From contig OX485806.1 in the NCBI GenBank assembly GCA_950295325.1, positions 11,344,001 to 11,408,000 on the forward strand: a DNA stretch of 64,000 bases, read 5' to 3'. Both the position numbers and the translations under genes were made by a program. The notes under the pieces are model-generated. The model had not been told where the DNA came from and searched no databases. It saw only the letters and a list, made by a program, of their open reading frames with translations. Position 1 is the stretch's first letter. The number at the start of each line of letters is the position of its first letter. Positions 33,613 to 44,043 of the stretch are shown in pieces. This DNA comes from Polytrichum commune (Eukaryota; Streptophyta; Polytrichopsida; Polytrichales; Polytrichaceae).

Positions 33613-36198
33613 ATCATCTTGGACGGCTGAAGTGAGAGATGTGTGCTGGAGGGTGGTTGTTGGGCTTGTACCTGTTGTCTGAAGTTGAGGTATTGGTTGT
33701 TGAGTGCGGATGGTGGATCATTACCTATGTGGTGGCTAGATTGGGCCATGAGGAGTCGGATCCTGGGGGTCTTGTCAACTTCGAGTTCAGTATATGTCCG
33801 TTGACCAGGTGGTGTCAGCTCCTCACCTTCCCCCGTTTGGTTTCGGGCAGAGTCTCTGGCCGCTCCTCTCTCCCGGCGAATGCAGTGTCTTGGTTGTCTT
33901 GTTGAGCTTGCGTGTTTGCTGTGTGTTGTAGCGGCGTCGGGGTGGAGTCCTGGGTGTTGTGCGTTTGAGGGATTGGTTGCCTGCGGTGTGTCCGAGCGTC
34001 GGTTGGTGCGATGAGGCTTGCGGTGCGTCTTGTGGTGCGATGTGGGAGTGGGTGCTGGATTAACCGGCTCTGTGGCTTGTGCAGGTAGTCGGCGAGTCTA
34101 GAGTTGCCTGCTACCGCCGGGTATCTGTGGCTTCGATTCGTGGTGTTGTGCGCCGAGGTGTACCTGCAAGTTAAGAGCAGAGATTGTGGGAGGTAAAGTG
34201 GAGGGTGTGTATGAGCTGATAGTGGGACGCGGTATGGAGGAGAGGGGGTCAAGAGTGGAGTGTCTACGTTGATTGACATGCTGATTGAGGTGGGGTGTGT
34301 GTGCAGACTGGGTGGGAGAGGCAGTGAGGAGATGGCGGGGATGAGATCGAGGAGAGTGGAGTGTGTGAGATTGTGTGTGAGGGAGGAGAGGTGAGTGGTG
34401 TTGATCTTGAGGGTGGGTGTGTTATGTAGGAGTTTGAGTGTGCTATTGTGCGTGTTTGCTCGGGTGTTTGTGCTTGCTTTTTGGGGGGCTTTTCTGGTAT
34501 GTTCTTAAGTTTGTTGTGTTGTCCTTCTTGCAATGGCGGTTTGCGAGTAGTGTTGGCGAGTGTGTTGAGTGTGTCGAGTCTATTTTAACATGTTTTGTTT
34601 GCCTGTTGCCTTGTGAGTGATTAGGGTTGGTTTGATACGGATCTTGTGTGTTTTTTTTAAGGGTAGCGGCCATGTTTTTGTGTTGTGTCTGGGCTGAGGG
34701 TCGGAGCTCTGCATGCTGGGTGTACTTGAGGGTCTGGTCTCATGGTGTAGAATATTGAGGGTGGTGAGGGTCATCCCATACTTGGTTGTTTGGTGTGGTG
34801 GATGTGGTGGATGTGGTAGTCGTCTGTTGCTGCGTTCATAGTTGCGATGTTGGTAGGCAGCCTGGGTCTTTTCGGTGACTCGTGTCAGTTGGAGGTGCGA
34901 GATGAAGTGGCCGTGGAGGGTGCTCAATAGTGAGGTACGTGTCTTATTGTTTTTTCTTTGTGTAGGGTTTGCTTTTTCGATGATGTTTCTTCGTGTGTGA
35001 GTTGTGTGCAGGTGTTGTTGTATGGGGTTTTTTTGGGAGCATGCTTTTCGAGTGTGAGGCTGGTCTGCGGTACTCATGGTATTTGGAGGCATGTTTGTTT
35101 CTTCATCTAATTGGCGTTCTCTGTTTGGTGGGAATTGGTGGGAATCGTGTGAATGTTGTTGTGTTTTTGGTGTTCGGTGGCAGGGGTGTTGTGTGATTGC
35201 GGCTAGTGTGTTCAACATGAGTGTTCGGAGCTGGTGGTCGTAGTTGATGGCGGCCTGGTGCGAAAGGGTTCTCCATACCTGTTGCTGGAGGGTGATCGGG
35301 AGGCAGGTGTGGTCGACTGGTTGTCGACGGCAGAAGGTACATATGTTTTTGTGTTGTTTGCTTTGACTGGTGGCTTTGTGTGGAGATGTTTGTGTGGGTT
35401 CTTGTGGTGTGGCACCTTTTTGTGTGGGTAGTATGTAGTTGAGAGGCGAAGTGGCCTGATGTGTGTTGGGGAGACCCAATCTTCTCTTGTATTGTATGGG
35501 TGTTAAGTGGTTGTGAGACGATGTGGGATGCTATGTGGCGGAGTAGCATGCATGTTTGAAGATTAGGGTTTTGGAGGCTGGAGTTTTAGGGTACCTCAGG
35601 ATGGTCGGAGCAGTTTTGGGCTTATGGTTGATGATGTTTGTGTTGGTGTTTGTGTGTGGTATCGGCGAGGGCGGTTGTGCGTTGAGGGGGCTCCCGTGGC
35701 AGCTCTCTCCGTGGCGGCTCCATCCGTAGCTGCTCTAGTCGCTCCAGATCGGGGATGTGGCGGCTCGCGAGCTTGGGGACGAGTACGGATCTGTCAATGG
35801 GTGTGGAGGAATGTGGCTCACGACATAGTTAGGGTAGATCTTGCCCGATGTTGGGTGGCTTAGTATAGGACTAAGAAGTGTATATAACACTAACCCTAAT
35901 AAAGTTCTGGAGAGATAGAGTTGAGGGCCTCTCTCAGGTTGTTTCTTGCAAGAAGTGTGTTTTGGTGCTGCCCCGGTTGTGTCTTTGTTGGCGATTACTT
36001 TCTGTTGGCACTTGGGTTTCTTCTGAGGTCTGCTTTTCGTGTTTGCACTCCATCTTGCCGGTATCGAGCTACTCCTTCTTCTTGTCACTTTGCTTCGTAG
36101 GTTGAGTTGGTATCGGCTGACGATGTTGCTTTCTTTTCTTGATTTTGCCGTGGTGGATCGTGCTACGGGTTCCGGCATCGCTCCCCTCTGCACCCCTG
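33613..36198 (-). mobile_element. LINE 5' leader region with possible extra ORF
   Basis: This 2.6-kb G/T-rich (plus-strand) leader precedes ORF1. One frame at 35,479-34,580 contains N-I-C-T-F-C-R-R-Q-P-V-D-H-T-C, a C-x2-C-x6-H-x-C arrangement, and then Q-Q-Q-V-W-R-T-L-S-H-Q-A-A. That could be a small zinc-binding protein. The rest is His/Thr/Pro-rich and looks like composition bias. Telomere-like ccctaa occurs near 35,893. The 5' end is placed at 36,198 by the base-composition switch and the candidate target copy. Confidence 0.4.
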
Positions 36199-36585
36199 TC
36201 CCACAACACCCTAACCCCTCTCCGTACTTGCATTCCTCATTGACTTATTTTCACTCACAATCATACTACTCTAGCCCACTTGCATGCTCCCCTTAAACTC
36301 CACAACTACCACTCACCGCATCCACGGGACACAATCTTTAATGCGCATTTCAACGCATACTCCACCCAGTGGGCGGGGAGGGATCTAGCGCACCCACCGA
36401 CCTCTCAAACACTAGTAAAAGCACTACATTGATCTAGAATGGCAATGCACACAAACACTGAAGCCCTAAACACACTCCAAAATACTCAGAAACAACGTTG
36501 CCAATAACCTCACCAACATTGTCGCAAACAAACCCTTGCAACACACCCCGAGGGAAGCTAAAACACGAGTGGTGAGAAGTGAGCG
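36199..36585 (+). mobile_element. A/C-rich older element, right part, with target copy
   Basis: The eight bases tcccacaa at 36,199-36,206 repeat 22,496-22,503. From there to about 36,585 the plus strand is A/C-rich like 22,081-22,495. Joining both gives one continuous tract, supporting insertion of the LINE into an older element. From 36,586 to 37,349 the sequence is ordinary AT-rich DNA with no gene seen. Confidence 0.4.
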
Positions 36586-37349
36586 CTAACATGTGAGTGA
36601 TGAGTCCAATTGTAGGAAATTTTGCACGAATTTAGGGGTCACATTACAAATTTGGCATGATAATTTAATCATTTTTGCAACTATATATTTTAAAACATTT
36701 AGAGTGATCACAAGTGGTGGGGCCCTATTACCATGTAAAATTGAAGAAAAAATTCAATCAAATGTTGATTCTTATTATGATAAATCAAAATATCTATGTG
36801 TGCAACCAAGTATGTTTCCAAACATATTATGTCATGAACTGTAACATGAATACTACGCTAGTATCAATACTATTGCTCAACAATGCCTACTAGCTCAAGT
36901 AGTCACATGACCTCATTGTAGGTGTACATTATAGCATAAATGAACTTGTCCTTGGCGTAATCCACCTTGCATAAAAATTTGAACACATAGTAAAGGTGTT
37001 TGTAGTACACCCATTCTCTTCACCGGCCACATGTTGGGTGCTATAGGCCCATCAAAGAACATACTTTCTCTTGTCGCCACTCACATAATGGTTGATATTG
37101 TCAAGGCAGATTCAAAACTCATACCCCACATTGTTGGTGGAGTGAAACTCCTTCAACACTTTGTATGCTGGAGCACATGTGCCATGTTTGCATGTCTCGA
37201 CTTTTGCATTGTAGTGAATGTTTGTTTTGGCCTGCACTGCGTTTTGGTACCTTAAATAGAGTTGGGTGGCAACCTTACAAAGTGCCATTGGGAAGGAAGG
37301 TAGTCCGTCTCAAGCAGTGATGTGATATGTACCTAGAGCATGATTCAAT

Positions 37350-37925
37350 GACTCCTCCATGTGTCGACGAGTTGTCCCAGTGTTAGGGTGAGGAATGGTA
37401 GCTCGTTTTTCCATGTCCACGGGGGTCGCGACAAGCACCGGGTGGAAATGTTCGGTTTCCTATGGTAGAACAAAACAACTCTAGTTCCTTCAATGCACAA
37501 TCTTGTTCCTTGAATGATGAACTATTATCCATACATAAAAATATTTCTTAGTCTTAGTGTGGAAAGCGATAGATTTCCTCAACATTAATACATCGTGGTT
37601 GAGATCAGAAAGATAAATGATAGGTAAATCAAGCATTGAGTATAAATCACATCAATTCTCCCCCCCCCCCCCACTAAATTTCTACTAGAAAATTAGCTTG
37701 GGCCACATTAACTTTTTTCCTAGAAAAGTAATGTCGGTGATTACTTTATTTTGTGCTACTTATGTCTTATAATTAATATTCAGTATGTTGGTTGGAAGTC
37801 TCCATGAAGACTTAAGGGAAGACCCAGGGTTTTGGACCTACCTTCATTCCACCTTGACTAGAAAATTAGCAGAGCCCACAATAAGCAATTCCATGCTAAG
37901 TTCCACCCACACTAATAGGACTATT
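37350..37925 (-). repeat. Diverged and rearranged outer flank, right arm
   Basis: This stretch pairs with 17,672-18,190 in reverse complement in a different block order (see the left entry). The phrase cccgtggacatggaaaaacg lies at about 37,405-37,430 on the minus strand. A C run (37,662-37,672) corresponds to the G run at 18,170-18,182. Substitutions are frequent, unlike in the core. Confidence 0.7.
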
Positions 37926-39194
37926 AAGAGTACTTGCCCTAGTAAAAACATAACCCCAACAGGTTTAGTCATTTCAAGTGCGTCTCTGTTGGCTAATTTG
38001 GGGTCTATGATGCTAATTTTGAGATCAAATTGTTCCAAAAAAAAAATTTACATCCTATAATATATTGCATCAGGGTGCTAATGGTAGGGGCCCAGCTGAA
38101 GGAGGTGGGCATCTAGCCCTTTACTTGAGCCAATTACCATATACGATGCATATAATATTTTCTCTATGTTCACATTCATTTAGATTTTACTAAAGATGCA
38201 TGGTTGTTCAAATAGATAGGTCAACGCTTTTTAGCCATGACAATGTAAGTGCTTGTGAAAAGACATAGTAGCACAAGCACATGACGGAATAGATGGTGAT
38301 ACTGACATGGTAGGGGGGGTTCAAGAGAACTACGATAGTGAGTCTTGAGGCCAATACAACTTGTAACAATAGGAATGCATTGTATCTTGAATGGATTTGA
38401 CCAATGGCTATGAGAATTGATTCATGCAAGTAGGTTAATGTGATTATGAGTGAAGTGATCAAAGGTTGTCAGAGCCTACGGTAAGTATGAGCGAGTAAGA
38501 TCTTGATGATAGGGTAGTGGGAAAGGGTCCTTGAGTAGGAAGTCTCAAGAGGAATTGACAGTTGAGAAAGAGTACACTAAATATGACACTTAGTGTTTGA
38601 TTATATTTAGTGTTGTTACTACCTTATCCTGCTCAACACTAATTTTCAATTCTTTGATAATTAGTCTTAGACGCCGCCACATTCCCTACCGCCACCTCCA
38701 TTCTCCTTTTATCATCGTTAAATTTTTTTCATATCCTTACTAACTTCATATCGTGCATGGAACTGCCACATATTGCCATAGTTGATATTTAGTGTTTTGA
38801 GTTTACATTTAATGTTGCTTGCTTTCATAGGGTTAGTGATATTTACTGTATGCGTTCGTCTTTAGCGTATCAAACACTAATAATCAAATTTAGTGTAGTG
38901 ACTAATGTTAAGGAAGACAAAGCCATTCTCAAGGCAATGCCTTGAGAGATTCACGAGCCGGACATGTAACAAGGTGATTGGAGCCATGTTGTGATGATAG
39001 TGAGAAGCAATTAGTCTTTAGAAATGCAAGGAAGTTAGAGAGTCAGCACTTTGGGTATTAGGCTAAGAATGCAACGAGAGACTATACAAAATATGCAGTG
39101 TATTATGAGGAAGTCACATGACTAAATTGCTTAGTCTGCGAGAAAGAAAGAGAAACATTTGGGCAATAAGCTTATGAATCATTTTATTTGGCCT
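37926..39194. other. 1.27-kb segment in the right arm absent from the left
   Basis: The left arm passes directly from the homologue of 39,195 to that of 37,925, so this segment was inserted in the right arm or lost from the left. It contains a family D MITE (38,572-38,898) and no protein-like frame. I see no inverted or direct repeat at its own ends. Confidence 0.55.
38572..38898. mobile_element. MITE family D, copy 1
   Basis: The ends are gtacactaaatatgacactt and, in reverse complement, ctacactaaatttgattatt, with tagtgtttga just inside. The interior parallels 48,391-48,718 (ctcaacactaattttcaatt, tcatagggtta, gtatgcgttcg). No ORF. Confidence 0.6.
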
Positions 39195-39660
39195 GTATGA
39201 CAGGACGAAGATCCAGTAACCAAGGAAGGGAAATAACTTTAACAGGATTGAGTGGGTGATTCACCAGTTGCATGTCAACGTGCTTCACTTCAATTTCAAG
39301 TGTGTCCGGCTTTGGTTTTATTTTGTGGGCAGCTCTGTAAACATTTGACCTGACGCCCCTTCCTGTAAGCAAGTGCGCATGCATTTTCCCTACAAACGAG
39401 ATTTCATGGCCTCCACAATTGTGGAAGTTGGCCAGCATTAACCTCGAGCTGCCAAAGCCAAGGTTCGTGCAGCATTCCGAAATGAGTGCCTTCCATGCTG
39501 GTGTACCGACTTGTGGAAACCAGCAGACATACGCCCATGGAATCTCACAAGTGCCCATGAGCACAGAAGTAGCAATTTCGCCAACGTCAAATGATCCAGA
39601 ATAATTTGCATCACCTTTACGTTGTACGTGGTTATTGATTTTCTCTTCCCTTCCCAACAC
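39184..39660 (-). CDS. Hypothetical ORF downstream of SAMS, right copy
   Basis: This 158-codon frame is identical to the left copy through N-P-V. It then gains K-V from a six-base in-frame difference at 39,235-39,240 and ends R-P-V-I-Q-A-K, where the left copy continues into other sequence. The difference being a multiple of three is compatible with coding but is one event only. No family is recognised. The frame lies tail-on behind SAMS, in the same orientation, about 760 bases past its stop codon. Confidence 0.33.
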   Translation of the reverse strand: MLGREEKINNHVQRKGDANYSGSFDVGEIATSVLMGTCEIPWAYVCWFPQVGTPAWKALISECCTNLGFGSSRLMLANFHNCGGHEISFVGKMHAHLLTGRGVRSNVYRAAHKIKPKPDTLEIEVKHVDMQLVNHPLNPVKVISLPWLLDLRPVIQAK

Positions 39661-40380
39661 ACTATCTCACAAAGCATCCAAATCTGCAGTTCATACTGCT
39701 CTGCAGCATTCAATGTCTCGGACAAACGTCACGTCTCATCCTCATCGGAACTAACAGGCACTATCGATTCATCTTTCAATTCCTGCAACATGCCCACCAA
39801 AATCAATGTTCCTACTTCCAATCGTGACAATCATTCAGAGCCATTCACCTCGAATGGCTGCCAAAAACAATTTCTCGATGGTCGCACTTTCCCCAGGGTT
39901 TGTCAGTAGACCACCACCGAAGGGGGCAGTGCCCAAGGAATCAATAAAATAAAACAAGAAACGAATGATCGTGCAAGCACACGACGCCATGAGCATAAAC
40001 TGAACCACTGCCACTGTAATTTAGTGGCGGCACCACGGAATTCCTCGCGTCTTCGACGCGGAGGTCCCGCTGGCGCCCGTGCAATTTCGCAGGTATAATA
40101 TCAAAAATAGTAACCTCTGTTCATGGTGGTATAAAAACACAGAAAGACTGACCTACGCGATCTACGTCTTCCGAGCAAACACTACCTCGCCTCCATCTCT
40201 AAACAGACGCACCTATTTATAAAGAATCTTAATTTCCTTTTTTCCACTTCGATTGGGGAGGCTCACATCACCCCGTCCCATTATCCTCATCTATATTACC
40301 AACCTCGAGCTGCATTAATCGACTGCAGGAGATCCAATTCCTAATCGCCAATGTGGGTGTCGCGGCCAATTCAACCGCCG

Positions 40381-40386
40381 TTTATT
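40381..40386 (-). promoter_or_regulatory. Possible poly(A) signal of SAMS, right copy
   Basis: The aataaa hexamer is on the minus strand, 35 bases after the stop, identical to the left copy and with the same doubt about use. Confidence 0.3.
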
Positions 40387-40420
40387 CGCTGCTGCCGAAC
40401 CCCTCGTCCGATCCAACGCT

Positions 40421-41596
40421 CTAAGCCTTCTCCCACTTCAATGGCTTCACGGTCTCCCAGGTGAAGTCGGGGTCGTTGCGCCCGAAGTGTCCGTAGGCGG
40501 CGGTCTTCTGGAACCTCTTGTTGCCGCCACGCTTCAAGTCCAAGTTGATGCACATCATGCCGGGCCTGAAGTCGAAGTTCTCCTTGATCAACTTCAGGAT
40601 CTCGGCGTCGTGGATCTTTCCGGTGCCGTAGGTGTCCACGAACACGGACAATGGCTCGGGCACTCCGATGGCGTACGACACCTGCACGATGCACCGCCTG
40701 GCCAAGCCGGCTGCCACGATGCTCTTGGCCGCCTGCCTCACGATGTACGCACCGCTGCGGTCCACCTTCGTAGGGTCCTTTCCGGAGAAGGCGCCGCCGC
40801 CGTGAGCTCCCCACCCTCCGTAGGTGTCGATGATGATCTTGCGACCGGTCAGACCGGCGTCTCCGTGAGGTCCTCCGATCACGAACCGACCTGATGGGTT
40901 CAAGTGGAATATGGTGTTCTCGTCCATGTACTTGTCTGGGATCACGGGCTTGATCACGTGCTCGCGCAAGTCGGCGGCGATCTGGTCGTTGGTCACGCTC
41001 TCGTCGTGCTGAGTGGAGATCAACACGGTGTGCACCCTCAACGGCACCATCGCGCCTCCGTCGTTCTTGTACTCCACTGTCACCTGGGTCTTGCCGTCGG
41101 GTCTCAACCACCCGCAGGTGCCGTTCTTCCTCACCTCCGTCAGCTTGGCTCCCAGCTTCGTGGCCAACACGTGGGTCAAGGGCATCAACTCTTCCGTCTC
41201 GTCCGTGGCGTACCCGAACATGTGTCCTTGGTCGCCGGCGCCGATGTCCTCGGGCTTCTTGGTGAAATTGCCGTGCACTCCCTGCGCAATGTCGGGGCTC
41301 TGGGCCTCGATGTTCATCAACACCTTGCAGTTGTCAGCGTCCAGACCCACGGCGTCGGACACGAATCCGATCTCGCGGCACGTGTCACGCACGATCTTCT
41401 CGTAGTCCACGGTGGCCTTCGTGGTGATCTCCCCGAACACCATCACCATGTTCGTCTTCGTGCAAGTCTCGCAGGCCACCTTGCTGTCGGGGTCCTGCTC
41501 GAGGCAGGCATCCAACACCGCGTCGGAGATCTGGTCGCACAACTTGTCTGGGTGTCCCTCGTTCACGGACTCCGAGGTGAATAGGAAGGTCTCCAT
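40421..41596 (-). CDS. SAMS: S-adenosylmethionine synthetase, right copy
   Basis: This second complete copy encodes the same 391-aa protein as the left gene, with H-P-D-K at 15-18, G-A-G-D-Q-G at 119-124 and the G-G-G-A-F-S-G-K-D loop at 266-274 all intact. It transcribes toward the spacer, as does the left copy, so the two genes converge across the LINE-bearing 22-kb interval. Because promoter, leader intron and 3' flank are also identical, both genes should be regulated alike unless the different neighbours matter. The pair would double gene dosage. Short reads cannot tell the two apart. Confidence 0.97.
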   Translation of the reverse strand: METFLFTSESVNEGHPDKLCDQISDAVLDACLEQDPDSKVACETCTKTNMVMVFGEITTKATVDYEKIVRDTCREIGFVSDAVGLDADNCKVLMNIEAQSPDIAQGVHGNFTKKPEDIGAGDQGHMFGYATDETEELMPLTHVLATKLGAKLTEVRKNGTCGWLRPDGKTQVTVEYKNDGGAMVPLRVHTVLISTQHDESVTNDQIAADLREHVIKPVIPDKYMDENTIFHLNPSGRFVIGGPHGDAGLTGRKIIIDTYGGWGAHGGGAFSGKDPTKVDRSGAYIVRQAAKSIVAAGLARRCIVQVSYAIGVPEPLSVFVDTYGTGKIHDAEILKLIKENFDFRPGMMCINLDLKRGGNKRFQKTAAYGHFGRNDPDFTWETVKPLKWEKA

Positions 41597-42405
41597 CTGT
41601 GCCCACCATCATCCACGAGTCAGTCACAAAATCTTCACTCTAAGAAAATCTTTCAACACAAGACCTTCAACATGGCACAGATCACGTTACATATCTCTTG
41701 CATCGACACACCATTCCAAGGGATCCATGCGCAATGCGTCCGCATGAACCCTTGCGCCCTTCACCCGCACACATACGACAACCAATATTCTCTCTCCACC
41801 GACTGCCACGAATCAACTCCACTAAACTCTGCCCATGCACATTGCCGCAACAACAAAGAACGATACCATCTTGAAACGCTACACCTCCCACGCCACAGCT
41901 CTTCAAGATGCCGTTACATAACAGTCACATTGCCTTACGGCGGAGGCCATTCTTCGTTTTAGCAACCTACCAGACCCCCAAAAGACGAGCATCCACTAAA
42001 ATTCACTCCCTACAGGCGAACACCCCAGCGTACGCCTAACAGAAATACCGCGAGCAATGCTCCTCCTGCCCCACTGTTTCCCGATACCGAATGTGGCACC
42101 ATGAATGGGGCACCAAACCCCACTACCAGCTGGGACGACGCGTTCCCCGTACCAACAGGGGATGCACCGCTCGCAAACGAGTCATCTCTACGGACCGCCT
42201 ACCGCGGGCGGAACAACATTCAACTGCACTCCCGCCCGCTCTAAAATCTTGCCGCACTCTCTCAACCTCACGCTAAAAGCGCCATGCCGCACCGCCGATC
42301 CCAAACCCTCGAAATCGCATGACAAAAAGGCACAAAGTGAAATACGAGCCCAAAACAACACCGCCGCGCAAATCAAGTCGCCCGGGGCGTGGATCTGGAG
42401 CGTAC
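41597..42405 (-). other. Leader intron of SAMS, right copy
   Basis: An 809-bp intron on the minus strand, with donor gcaag/gtacgc at 42,405 and acceptor cacag directly before the ATG. It is the exact mirror of 14,467-15,275. Confidence 0.75.
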
Positions 42406-42517
42406 CTTGCGAGCGAACGAGGGTACCGTCGACAGCACAGAGATCGCCGCGGAGGAGTAGCAGGAAGCAGAGCAGACGGAGAGCAGGGGATGAAGAGCGA
42501 GGGCGGTAGGGCGAGGG

Positions 42518-42542
42518 TTATAGCACAACCTCGAGTGGGGCC
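42518..42542 (-). promoter_or_regulatory. Putative SAMS core promoter, right copy
   Basis: The mirror of the left promoter: tataa at 42,518-42,522 and ggccccac at 42,535-42,542 on the minus strand. The MITE at 42,755 lies about 235 bases upstream of the TATA-like box, so this copy alone has a transposon next to its promoter. Confidence 0.4.
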
Positions 42543-42754
42543 ACCGGCCGTGGATGCGACCCCACAGATCGACGGCCGATCTCCTCCTGACACGCCCGCG
42601 TTGCAGGGCATTATTTTTTCAGGTACAACTGGCCGGCGACCGGCCCTCCCCGTCCATACCCGGTCCCTCCCGGTCGCTGCCTGCCCCCGCCTCACCACCA
42701 CCCCCACTCCCCTTGTGAATATGAGGCCCCCCCATTCTTCCACTACCCACCTAA

Positions 42755-43268
42755 GGGGCGGTTTACACTATGGACCATGAAGTCGTCCCACGTAAGAGGC
42801 CTATTTTGCGTGGGACGACTTCATGGGACGACTTCCATGGTCCGAGTTACTAAAATATTAGTTTTCATGATTCATGGGCCCTTCACTAGGTGTAGACCGA
42901 ATGTGGACCAAGAGGAATGACCACACACCAAAAAGTGAAGGTGCTGATTTTTTTAATACATGCCCAAAAAAAATCGGGAAAAAAAAGAATTAAAAAAAGA
43001 ATTCGGCCAATGGCTGATTTTCAGCCTTACGGCTCCCTTGATTTCCGTTGAGTCAAGCATTTTGCCTCGCCTCAACGGAAAACCCGTTGGACCATGGCAC
43101 ATTATCCAAATGGCAAATTTTAGTAGTTTTTGGGGACCTCAAAGTTAGTGGTCATTCTCCTTTTTCAAGGTAGTGTAAAGCCAAATGGGACCAAGAGCAC
43201 TTTACTCTCCAATCACAAATTTTAGAATTTCATGGTCATGGCTCTTGGTCCATAGTGTAAACCGCCCC
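42755..43268. mobile_element. Harbinger/Tourist-like MITE, 514 bp
   Basis: Both ends read ggggcggtttacactatgga from outside, perfect for about 23 bases. A TAA lies on each side (42,752-42,754 and 43,269-43,271). A 3-bp TWA-type duplication with G-rich TIRs fits PIF/Harbinger. Inside, cgtgggacgacttcatggg and its inverted partner near 42,785 form a second hairpin. No ORF. The left arm lacks the element but has both TAA copies. Confidence 0.9.
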
Positions 43269-43271
43269 TAA

Positions 43272-43910
43272 GTTATAACTACTTTGCTCTCATTAAACCC
43301 ACATTCGCCAAAGATAATCAATCCCCTGCCTCCATAACCACGCGCCCTTCGAGAACGTGCCCAGACTTATTTCGTTCCAAGTCGCCCCCCCCCCCCCCCC
43401 CCACAAATCGTTCGCGTTCGCCTTCGTGCTTAAGGGAATCAACCGATGAATCTTTGCTCCGATGCTTGGACTTTTCAATTCGGACGCCGTACAAAGATCG
43501 GCCCAATTCCAAAGGAGGGGAAAAAAGGAAGGGGGGGGGGGCAATGCCAACGCCCGCCCCATGAAGATCCACTTTGATGGGTGCATGGAAGAGAGGCCTT
43601 GAAAAGCATGTAGCCAAGCCCACAAGGACAAGAATGATAGTCAGGGAGGATCATAACTTCTTGGGAAAAGCTTCTGGATATTCCATCCAGACTCCCTCTG
43701 GGGCCTGCTAAGAGGAAAAAATTGAACATGTAGAAAGTCGTGACGTTGCACGTCCCCCACCATGCTACTGTCTTGTGTGACGATGTCACGGGTTCACATT
43801 ATTGAATGTTGGATATGTATATATCTTCAGGTGGATATATCACTACAATAAGTTAGTAGTTGAGCACATTCATTGTGATGTTGGCATCATGTTCTCGGTG
43901 ATGTTGGTTT
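43272..43910 (-). repeat. Diverged inner flank of the right arm
   Basis: Pairs with 13,400-14,114 in reverse complement with many differences. A C run of about 18 at 43,384-43,402 stands where the left arm has seven G. A 28-base stretch containing gccttcgtgcttaaggg is extra here. Confidence 0.75.
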
Positions 43911-44043
43911 TTTAATATATCGAAGATGTCAATACCAGCTTTGGACTGGTAATGAAGAGCACGGGCAGATGTTGTACCTGGAAGGACATTTCGTATGGGT
44001 ATCGCGAAAACATAATAACCACAATGAATGGGGAGGACCGAAA

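Larger units (their letters stand above)
22504..36198 (-). mobile_element. Dual-endonuclease LINE (Dualen/RandI-like), interrupted and decayed
   Basis: This is a 13.7-kb non-LTR retrotransposon on the minus strand, about 12.2 kb without its inserted DNA transposon. Domains in order are ORF1 with RRM-like folds (33.6-31.8 kb), AP-type endonuclease (30.4-29.6), reverse transcriptase (27.2 onwards), an unassigned region (25.1-24.2), RNase H (24.2-23.7), and a CCHC plus restriction-like endonuclease (23.6-22.7). The coding strand is strongly A/C-rich throughout. The 3' tail (22,504-22,530) is a T/A-rich run, not pure poly(A). A candidate target duplication tcccacaa flanks it. At least seven stops and four frameshifts make it inactive. 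Carrying both endonuclease types is known from the Dualen/RandI clade of green algae. Exact ends are inferred from the composition change and the target copies. Confidence 0.75.
39241..42751 (-). repeat. Right core arm, 3,511 bp, near-identical inverted copy
   Basis: This is the reverse complement of 14,121-17,631 without gaps. The boundary at 39,240 is a six-base insertion relative to the left arm; the boundary at 42,752 is the MITE target site. Both ends of the homogenised tract therefore coincide with small structural differences. Confidence 0.9.

Noticed and set aside
33815-35479. His/Thr/Pro-rich minus-strand frames as separate genes
   Set aside because: The A/C-rich coding strand of the LINE has few stop codons and gives CAC/ACC-rich chance frames. 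Only a short cysteine-bearing part was kept as a weak candidate.
14121-42751. Plastid inverted repeat
   Set aside because: The inverted arms recall a plastid genome, but they carry a nuclear SAMS gene with a leader intron, MITEs and a LINE, and no rRNA or plastid genes.
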